Source: JAENVT01 sp031373785 (GTDB taxonomy: Bacteria; Actinomycetota; Acidimicrobiia; Acidimicrobiales; Ilumatobacteraceae). From it: a DNA stretch of 15,601 nucleotides. Each line of letters begins with the position of its first letter. The stretch's first letter is position 1. The notes below the pieces were generated by a model that was not told where the DNA came from, searched no databases, and was given only the letters and a program-made list of their open reading frames with translations. Both the position numbers and the translations under genes were made by a program. Positions 6,526-12,913 of the stretch are shown here, one piece after another. Location of the stretch: positions 1 to 15,601 of the forward strand of contig JANMNE010000099.1 in assembly GCA_031373785.1 (NCBI GenBank). The letters run 5' to 3'.

Positions 6526-7707
6526 CTACGAGGTCGACCACACCATCGAACCGTCCACGAAGGTCGCCGCGACCAACGGCACACCGGGGCGGTAGACGAA
6601 GTCGATCGGGTTGGCGGTGGCGAGCATCGCAAGGTCGCCTCGCGACCCCGCCGCGATCCTGCCGACGTCGTCGCGCCGCAAGGCCGCGGCGCCGCCCGCC
6701 GTCGCAGCCCAGATGGCCTCGTCGATGGTCATCCGCATGTCACGAACCGCCAGTGCGATGCAGAACGCCATCGACGTGGTGTAGCTCGAACCGGGATTGC
6801 AGTTCGACGCAAGGGCAGCGACCCCGCCGGCGTCGAGCAACCGTCGGGCGTCGGGGTACGGCTGGCGGGTCGAGAAGTCGGTGGCCGGCAGGAAGGTGGC
6901 GACGGTTTCGCCACCGGCGAGGGCGGCGATGTCGTCGTCGGAGAGATAAGTGCAGTGGTCGGCCGAGGCACAGCCGAGCTCGACCGCCAGTTGCACACCT
7001 GGGCCGTGGCCGAGTTGGTTGGCGTGCAGCCGCATTCCGAGCCCCACCGACTTGCCGGCCTCCAGCACCTTGCGCGACTGCTCGGCATCGAATGCGCCGC
7101 GCTCGCAGAACGCATCGATCCAACGCGCGTGGGGCGCGCACGCGGACAGCATCTCGCCGCAGACCAGTTCGACGTAGTCGTCGACGCGATCCTCGTACTC
7201 CGACGGCACGACGTGGGCGCCGAGGAACGTCGTCTCGTCGGTCAGTCGCCGGGCCACGCGCAAGGTCCGCGCCTCGTCGGCGGCGGTCAACCCGTAGCCC
7301 GACTTGATCTCGATCGTCGTCGTGCCGGCGCGCCTTGCCTCGGCCAGCAGCAGCGAGGCGCGGGTCAGCAAATCGTCGTCGGTTGCGGCTCGGGTCGCAT
7401 CGACCGTCGTGCGGATGCCACCGGCCTCGTACGGCCGACCCGCCATGCGCGCCGCGAACTCGGCGGAACGATCGCCGGCGAACACGAGGTGGCTGTGGCT
7501 GTCGACGAACCCGGGGAGCACGCAGCGCCCCGCCGCATCCACCCGCTCGTCGGCCGATGGCGCGGCGCCGGTGCCGACCTCGGCGATCAGTCCGTCGGCC
7601 ATCACGACCCAGGCATCGCGCAACTCGCCGATCACTCCGGTCTCGTGACCGGCGTCGTTGGTGATCAGCCGCCCGATGTTGTCGACGACGACCGATCGAC
7701 CGGTCAC
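6526..7707 (-). CDS. hutI: Imidazolonepropionase
   Basis: The 393-residue amidohydrolase opens 4-imidazolone-5-propionate to N-formimino-L-glutamate, the third step of histidine breakdown. Visible features are H71 and H73 in DSHSHLVFAGDR (metal ligands), TIEIKSGYGL, GAHVVPSEY, H228 in LHANQLGHGPG and H251 in SADHCTYLSDDD. The length matches the family. The GTG start overlaps the hutF stop by 4 bases, indicating coupled translation as the last gene of the hut operon. One oddity is residue 302: it is Asn (ASNCNPGSS), where HutI proteins usually have the Asp of TD(F/C)NPGSS that ligates the metal. The codon AAC at 6804-6802 is unambiguous in this sequence. Identity is secure; full activity depends on whether Asn is tolerated here. 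Confidence 0.95.
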   Translation of the reverse strand: MTGRSVVVDNIGRLITNDAGHETGVIGELRDAWVVMADGLIAEVGTGAAPSADERVDAAGRCVLPGFVDSHSHLVFAGDRSAEFAARMAGRPYEAGGIRTTVDATRAATDDDLLTRASLLLAEARRAGTTTIEIKSGYGLTAADEARTLRVARRLTDETTFLGAHVVPSEYEDRVDDYVELVCGEMLSACAPHARWIDAFCERGAFDAEQSRKVLEAGKSVGLGMRLHANQLGHGPGVQLAVELGCASADHCTYLSDDDIAALAGGETVATFLPATDFSTRQPYPDARRLLDAGGVAALASNCNPGSSYTTSMAFCIALAVRDMRMTIDEAIWAATAGGAAALRRDDVGRIAAGSRGDLAMLATANPIDFVYRPGVPLVAATFVDGSMVWSTS

Positions 7708-9044
7708 GCCCACGCCTGCCTGATCGAGTCGTCGAGCGCCTGGTTGACATCGATCATCTGGTGCATGCCGCCGGCGACGACCACACGGCCGGCGATCACG
7801 ACGTGATGCACATCGCTTGCTGTCGCCGCAAACACCACCGCGGCCGCCGCATGGTCGAAGTCGGTCCCGGCAAGGCGGGGTGTGGTCAGATCGACCGAGG
7901 TCAGGTCGGCCAGCGCGCCGACCGCAATGCGCCCACCGTCGTGCCAGCCGAGGCTGCGGTAGCCCGACATGGTGGCTGCTGCCAGCAGCTCGCCGGGGCG
8001 ATGGCTCCCCCGACGCAACGAAACCAGGCGTTCGTCGAGCTCGATCGCTCGCGCCTCCTCGAACGGATCGATCACCGCGTGCGAGTCGCTCCCGATCGCC
8101 ATCGCGACGCCCGCGGAACGGAACCGACCGGTCGGGCCGATGCCGTCGGCCAGGTCGCGCTCGGTCGTCGGGCACATGCAGCACGTCGAACGGCTCGACC
8201 GCAATAGTCCGATGTCGTCGTCGGTCAGGTGCGTGGCGTGCACCGCAGTGAAACGCTCGCCGAGCACGCCGTGGCGGTCGAGCAGCTCGGTCGGCGTGCA
8301 ACCGTGAACCGCGCCACACTGCTCGTTCTCCGCGGGCTGCTCGCTGACGTGGGCGTGCAGCGGTGCCCGATGTGCGGCGGCCCACTCGGCAACCGTGGAC
8401 ATCGCCTCCGGCGGCACGCTGCGAACAGAGTGGATGGCTGCACCGATCTTGGCGATGCTCGTGCTCATCAGTAAGTCGACGCGTGTGGCCCACGCATCGG
8501 CGCCGCCGTCGTCGAAGCGCCGTTGCGTTTCGTTCAGCACCGCGTCGGGAGTCATCCCCGCCTGCAGGTAACAGGCATCGAGCAGTGTGATGCGAATGCC
8601 TGCCGCAGCGGCAGCCTGCAGCAGCACGTGACCCATCTCGTTCGGCACCGCGTACGGCACGCCGCGACGATCGTGGTGGAGGTAGTGGAACTCGCCGACG
8701 CACGTGAAGCCGGCCAGCACCATCTCGGCGAACGTTGCCGTTGCCAGATCGAGGTAGGTCTCGGGATCGAGCCGCTCGGCAAGCGCATACATCCGGTCGC
8801 GCCACGTCCAGAACGAGCCGGACTCGCCGTGTGTGCGCCCACGCAAGGCGCGATGGAAGGCGTGGCTGTGGGCGTTGGCCATGCCGGGCAGCGTGAGACC
8901 ACCGAGGCGCTGGGCGCCGCGCAGGGGCAACCCGCCGACGCTGACCGCCGTGATCAGATCGTGCTCGACCGTGATGTTGACGCCGCGCTCGACCTTGCCA
9001 TCGAGGTCGCCGAGCCAGGCCAGTTCGCACCAGTACGTCGTCAC
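7704..9044 (-). CDS. hutF: Formimidoylglutamate deiminase
   Basis: The 446-residue amidohydrolase converts N-formimino-L-glutamate to N-formyl-L-glutamate and ammonia, the branch of histidine breakdown that avoids formimidoyl transfer. Family motifs are clear: NAHSHAFHRALRG (H59, H61), SGSFWTWRDRMYALA, GFTCVGEFHYLHHD, LHAHVSEQP (H232), VHATHL (H269) and GSDSHAVIDPFEEAR (D320). H232 and D320 match the ligand positions I know from the Pseudomonas enzyme. The GTG start at 9044 was chosen because GTGAGGA, overlapping the stop of the deformylase gene, forms a ribosome binding site 10-15 bases ahead; the open frame up to 9182 overlaps the deformylase gene and is not protein-like. Its presence demands an N-formylglutamate hydrolase, which normally is HutG and is not seen here. 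Confidence 0.95.
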   Translation of the reverse strand: MTTYWCELAWLGDLDGKVERGVNITVEHDLITAVSVGGLPLRGAQRLGGLTLPGMANAHSHAFHRALRGRTHGESGSFWTWRDRMYALAERLDPETYLDLATATFAEMVLAGFTCVGEFHYLHHDRRGVPYAVPNEMGHVLLQAAAAAGIRITLLDACYLQAGMTPDAVLNETQRRFDDGGADAWATRVDLLMSTSIAKIGAAIHSVRSVPPEAMSTVAEWAAAHRAPLHAHVSEQPAENEQCGAVHGCTPTELLDRHGVLGERFTAVHATHLTDDDIGLLRSSRSTCCMCPTTERDLADGIGPTGRFRSAGVAMAIGSDSHAVIDPFEEARAIELDERLVSLRRGSHRPGELLAAATMSGYRSLGWHDGGRIAVGALADLTSVDLTTPRLAGTDFDHAAAAVVFAATASDVHHVVIAGRVVVAGGMHQMIDVNQALDDSIRQAWA

Positions 9045-9054
9045 CGCCGCGTCC

Positions 9055-9630
9055 TCACGACCCGACTCGGGCGACGAACTCGGTGATCCGCTCGATGAAC
9101 GCAGCCCGGTGGAAGCGCTCGAACTGCTCCCACGTCGTGAACGTGCGCGGATCGACGACGCGGTCGAGGAACAGCACACCATCGAGGTGGTCGCACTCGT
9201 GTTGAAAGGTGCCGGCGGTCAGGCCTCGCCGGATCTCGTCGATGGCGACGCCCGCGCGATCGAGGTATCGAACGCGGACGTTGACGTGTCGCATCACCGA
9301 GCCGCGCAGGTTCGGCACCGACAGGCACCCTTCGTTGATCTCGACCAACTCGTCGTCGATCGGCTCGATGACCGGGTTGACCACCACGGTCAACGGGATC
9401 CGCGGCTTGTACGGGTAGCGCGGGTTGTCGCCGACCTCGATGGCCGCGATCCGCACCGGCACCCCGACCTGGTTGGCGGCAAGCCCAGCGCCGTTGGCGT
9501 GCCGCATCGTCTCGATGAGGTCGTCGATGAACTGTTGCGTGTCGGGCGTCGCCAACTCCTCCGCAGTCACGTCGCGGGCGCGCTCGCGCAGCACCGGGTG
9601 CCCGACGGTGACGATGTCACGAACGCTCAT
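9055..9630 (-). CDS. Peptide-deformylase family protein embedded in the hut operon (candidate N-formylglutamate deformylase)
   Basis: The 191-residue protein has all three peptide deformylase motifs: GAGLAANQVG (47-56, motif 1), EGCLS (100-104, with metal ligand Cys102) and QHECDH (143-148, with metal ligands His144 and His148 and catalytic Glu145). It should therefore be an active metallo-hydrolase that cleaves N-formyl groups. Housekeeping deformylase trims formyl-Met from new proteins. Here the gene starts inside the hutU stop (4-base overlap) and its own stop overlaps the hutF ribosome binding site. Because HutF makes N-formylglutamate and no hutG is present, I infer it may release formate from that product. 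By manual alignment with the E. coli enzyme, the side-chain pocket positions Ile44, Ile128 and Cys129 become Ala48, Gly140 and Thr141, compatible with a non-Met substrate. An ordinary deformylase placed here by chance remains possible. Confidence 0.9.
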   Translation of the reverse strand: MSVRDIVTVGHPVLRERARDVTAEELATPDTQQFIDDLIETMRHANGAGLAANQVGVPVRIAAIEVGDNPRYPYKPRIPLTVVVNPVIEPIDDELVEINEGCLSVPNLRGSVMRHVNVRVRYLDRAGVAIDEIRRGLTAGTFQHECDHLDGVLFLDRVVDPRTFTTWEQFERFHRAAFIERITEFVARVGS

Positions 9631-11285
9631 GGGCCCTCCGACATCGGGATGCGCACACCCCGTTCGGCGGCGACATCGATCGCCCGCTCGTACCCCGCGT
9701 CGGCGTGGCGGATCACACCCATCCCGGGGTCGGTGACCAGCACACGACCGAGCTTCTGGGCGGCCAGGTCGGTGCCGTCGGCCACCACCACCATGCCGGC
9801 GTGGATCGAGCGACCGATGCCCACGCCGCCACCATGGTGGATGCTGACCCAGGTGGCGCCGCTGGAGGTGTTGACCAGCGCGTTCAGCAGTGGCCAGTCG
9901 GCGATCGCATCGCTGCCGTCGGCCATCGCCTCGGTCTCGCGATACGGCGAGGCGACCGAGCCCGAATCGAGATGGTCGCGCCCGATCACGATCGGCGCCG
10001 ACACCGCACCCGTGCGCACCATCTCGTTGAAGCGCAGACCCATGCGATGACGCTCGCCGTACCCGAGCCAGCAGAACCGCGCCGGCAAGCCCTGGAACGC
10101 GACCTTCTCGCTGGCTAGCTTGATCCACCGATGCAGACCCTCGTCGTCGGGGAACTCGTCGAGCACCGCCTGATCGGTGGCGGCGATGTCGGCCGGGTCG
10201 CCCGACAGCGCAACCCACCGGAACGGGCCCTTGCCCTCGCAGAAGAGCGGGCGGATGTAGGCGGGCAGGAAGCCGGGGTAGTCGAAGGCCCGGTCGTAGC
10301 CGCCGAGCTTTGCCTCCGTGCGCAAACTGTTGCCGTAGTCGAAGACCTCGCGACCGCGATCGAGGAACCCGACCATCGCCCGGCAGTGCGTCGCCATGCT
10401 CTCGCGGGCGCGGCGGATGAGCTCTTGCGGATCGGTGCGTCCCAGTTCGGCCGTGGCCTCGGGCGTGAGGTCGGCAGGGACGTAGCTCAGCGGATCGTGG
10501 GCGCTGGTCTGGTCGGTCACGATGTCGGCGGGAAAGTCCATCTCCAACAACTTCGGCAGCACGATCGCGGCGTTGCCGACCAGGCCGACCGACAGCGGGC
10601 GCTTCTCGTCGCGGGCGCGAATGCAGCGGTCGACTGCATCCTCCAGCGAGTCCGCCACCTCGTCGAGGTAGCGGGTCTCGACGCGCCGGCCGACGCGCCA
10701 CGCATCGACGTCGATGCACAGTGCCACGCCATCGTTCATGGTGACCGCCAGGGGCTGCGCGCCACCCATCCCACCCAGGCCTGCCGTCAACGTGATCGTG
10801 CCCGCCAACGTGCCACCGAACTTGCGGCGACCGATCTCGGCGAAGCACTCGTACGTGCCCTGCAGGATCCCTTGCGTGCCGATGTAGATCCACGACCCGG
10901 CCGTCATCTGGCCGTACATCGTCAGGCCGAGCGCCTCGAGGCGGCGGAACTCCTCCCAGTTGCCCCACTCGGGGACCAGGTTGGAGTTGGCGATCAACAC
11001 CCGCGGTGCCCACTCGTGCGTGCGAAACACCCCGACGGGTTTGCCCGACTGCACGAGCATCGTCTCGTCGTCGGCCAGCGTGGTCAGCGTGCGGATCATC
11101 GCGTCGAAGGCGTCCCACGAACGCGCCGCGCGGCCGGTGCCGCCGTACACGACGAGGTCGTCGGGCCGCTCGGCAACCTCCGGATCGAGGTTGTTCATCA
11201 ACATGCGCATCGCCGCTTCTTGTTGCCAACCGCGACACGTCAACGTCGAGCCTCGTGGTGCCCGTACGGGCCGTGGTCCTGACAT
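9627..11285 (-). CDS. hutU: Urocanate hydratase
   Basis: The 552-residue protein is full length for urocanase (usually about 550-560), which adds water to urocanate to give imidazolonepropionate using tightly bound NAD+ as electrophile. Diagnostic segments include DLVVYGGTGRAARSWDAFDA, GLGGMGGAQPLAVTMNDG (169-186, NAD-binding), RPLFCEGKGPFRW and LPARFCWLGYGERH, with the conserved Cys405. NTSSGATWVSIHHGGGVGIG lies in the C-terminal part. The ATG at 11285 is preceded by AAAGGGGAA at good spacing; the frame is open further upstream, but that part lies over hutH and is not urocanase-like. It follows hutH after 32 bases and overlaps the deformylase start by 4 bases (ATGA). Assignment is secure. 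Confidence 0.97.
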   Translation of the reverse strand: MSGPRPVRAPRGSTLTCRGWQQEAAMRMLMNNLDPEVAERPDDLVVYGGTGRAARSWDAFDAMIRTLTTLADDETMLVQSGKPVGVFRTHEWAPRVLIANSNLVPEWGNWEEFRRLEALGLTMYGQMTAGSWIYIGTQGILQGTYECFAEIGRRKFGGTLAGTITLTAGLGGMGGAQPLAVTMNDGVALCIDVDAWRVGRRVETRYLDEVADSLEDAVDRCIRARDEKRPLSVGLVGNAAIVLPKLLEMDFPADIVTDQTSAHDPLSYVPADLTPEATAELGRTDPQELIRRARESMATHCRAMVGFLDRGREVFDYGNSLRTEAKLGGYDRAFDYPGFLPAYIRPLFCEGKGPFRWVALSGDPADIAATDQAVLDEFPDDEGLHRWIKLASEKVAFQGLPARFCWLGYGERHRMGLRFNEMVRTGAVSAPIVIGRDHLDSGSVASPYRETEAMADGSDAIADWPLLNALVNTSSGATWVSIHHGGGVGIGRSIHAGMVVVADGTDLAAQKLGRVLVTDPGMGVIRHADAGYERAIDVAAERGVRIPMSEGP

Positions 11286-11317
11286 CGTCGTTCCCCTTTC
11301 GTCGTTCGCTCGACCAG

Positions 11318-12838
11318 TCAGTCGAGCGGGCCGGTGACCCGCTCGACCGCTGCCAACAGTTCGCCACTCATCACCATCGCCTCGGCGTGACCCAGCTCCG
11401 GCGACAACCACCGGTCGGGCCCCGCCCCGGCCACCCCCGCCTCGCGCAACGCCGCTACCGCGGACGCCGTCGGTTCGGCGGGTTGCAGCGGTCGACGAAG
11501 ATCGATGCCGCGCGCTGCGCACACCAACTCGCAGGCGATGATCCTGCCGAGGTTGGCCACCGAGGCGCGCAACTTGCGCGCCGCGCCCCACCCCATCGAC
11601 ACGTGGTCCTCCTGCATCGCCGACGTCGGCAGCGAATCGACGCTGGCCGGCGATGCCAGGCGTCGGTTCTCGGCCACCATCGCCGCCTGCGTGTAATGAG
11701 CGATCATCAACCCCGAGTTCACGCCGGCATCCTCGGCGAGGAACGGCGGCAGGCCGTGCGAGCGGGTGCGGTCGAGCATGCGATCCGTTCGCCGCTCGGC
11801 GATGGCGCCGACCTCGGCGGCGGCGATCGCCAGGAAGTCACAAGCCAACCCGACCGGGGCGCCGTGGAAGTGCCCACACGACTCGACGCGACCATCGGGC
11901 AGCACGCTGGGGTTGTCGATCGCCGACCGCAACTCGGTGTCGGCGACGGACCGGGCGAAGGTGATGGTGTCGCGCGCCGCGCCGTGCACCTGCGGTGTGC
12001 AACGCAGCGAGTACGCGTCCTGCACGCGCGGGTCGTCGGTGCGGTGACTCGCAACGATCGGGCTGTCGACCAGTAGCCGACGGAGGTTGTCGGCCGACAT
12101 CGTCTGGCCGCGATGAGGACGCAACGCCATCAGGTCGGCGGCAAACGCCCGGTCGGTGGCCATCAACGCTTCCACGCTCATCGCCGCGGCGATGTCGGCA
12201 GTGCGCACCAGCATGTCGAGATCGGCGAGGGCCAGCACCAACATGCCGAGCATCCCATCGGTGCCGTTGATCAGCGCCAGTCCCTCCTTGGCTCGCAAGG
12301 TGACGGGGGCGATGCCGGCCGCCGCCATCGCCTCGGCGCACTCGCCTTCGCCGATCAGGGCCAGGGCAACGTGGGCGAGCGGGGCGAGATCACCACTGGC
12401 GCCCAGCGAGCCGTGTTCGTGAACCGCCGGGGTGATGTCGGCGTTGAGCAGCGCGAGGATCGTGTCGACCACCACTTGGCGCACACCGGAGAACCCCATC
12501 GACAGCGTGCGCGCTCGCAGTAGCATCATCGCCCGCACCACTTCTGTCTCGACGAGCGGCCCCATCCCGGCCGCATGCGATCGGATGAGGGCGCGCTGCA
12601 ACTCCTCGCGCCGTTCCGGCGGGATCACCGTCGTCGCCAGCGAGCCGAACCCGGTCGAGATGCCGTACACGGCGGCGTCGCCCGCGGCCAGACCTTCGAC
12701 AATCGCCGCGCTCCGGGCAACCGCGGCGCGGGCGGGTTCCGACACGCTGACCCTGGCCCCCCGGCGGGCGACGGCGACGACATCGTCGGCAGTGACACCA
12801 GTCGAACCGAGGACGACATCGCTCGCCGTGAATTCCAT
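11318..12838 (-). CDS. hutH: Histidine ammonia-lyase
   Basis: The 506-residue lyase removes ammonia from L-histidine to give urocanate, the committed step of the pathway. GSLGASGDLAPLAH contains the Ala147-Ser148-Gly149 triad that cyclises into the MIO electrophile. Tyr58 in VYGISTGFG is the catalytic tyrosine loop, and the NPSVLPDG and QEDHVSMGWGAARK blocks are also typical. Length matches the family. The ATG at 12838 begins the protein-like sequence; the frame stays open for 509 more codons opposite the molybdenum enzyme gene, an artefact of GC-rich codon use. No Shine-Dalgarno sequence precedes it, and a TAAGTT -10-like element 8 bases ahead suggests a leaderless or near-leaderless message. 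It is the first gene of the hut operon. No hut repressor gene is nearby. Confidence 0.97.
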   Translation of the reverse strand: MEFTASDVVLGSTGVTADDVVAVARRGARVSVSEPARAAVARSAAIVEGLAAGDAAVYGISTGFGSLATTVIPPERREELQRALIRSHAAGMGPLVETEVVRAMMLLRARTLSMGFSGVRQVVVDTILALLNADITPAVHEHGSLGASGDLAPLAHVALALIGEGECAEAMAAAGIAPVTLRAKEGLALINGTDGMLGMLVLALADLDMLVRTADIAAAMSVEALMATDRAFAADLMALRPHRGQTMSADNLRRLLVDSPIVASHRTDDPRVQDAYSLRCTPQVHGAARDTITFARSVADTELRSAIDNPSVLPDGRVESCGHFHGAPVGLACDFLAIAAAEVGAIAERRTDRMLDRTRSHGLPPFLAEDAGVNSGLMIAHYTQAAMVAENRRLASPASVDSLPTSAMQEDHVSMGWGAARKLRASVANLGRIIACELVCAARGIDLRRPLQPAEPTASAVAALREAGVAGAGPDRWLSPELGHAEAMVMSGELLAAVERVTGPLD

Positions 12839-12846
12839 CAGTCGGT

Positions 12847-12852
12847 AACTTA
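12847..12852 (-). promoter_or_regulatory. Candidate -10 element of the hut operon
   Basis: TAAGTT on the minus strand fits the TANNNT pattern and ends 8 bases before the hutH ATG, so transcription could begin at or next to the start codon. It lies within the near-palindrome GTAACTTAC (12845-12853), which might also bind a regulator. No clear -35 is seen. Confidence 0.35.
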
Positions 12853-12901
12853 CGTTGCGCGCGGACACCGTGTGGCTTCTGCCGGAATTCGGATCGGCGG
12901 G

Positions 12902-12907
12902 TAGCGT
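12902..12907 (+). promoter_or_regulatory. Candidate -10 element of the molybdenum enzyme gene
   Basis: TAGCGT (TANNNT pattern) ends six bases before ATG 12914. There is no Shine-Dalgarno sequence, and the spacing is what is expected for a leaderless actinobacterial transcript. The 75-base region is shared with the divergent hutH promoter. No clear -35 is seen. Confidence 0.4.
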
Positions 12908-12913
12908 GCGCCC

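Noticed and set aside
6526..9030. An 834-codon minus-strand frame that would extend hutI upstream
   Set aside because: Everything before the GTG at 7707 is an Arg-rich shadow of hutF in another frame; the family-like sequence starts at 7707.
9055..11367. A 770-codon minus-strand frame that would fuse an Arg-rich region to the deformylase
   Set aside because: The upstream part is a frame-shifted shadow of hutU. The deformylase begins at ATG 9630, at the expected family start.
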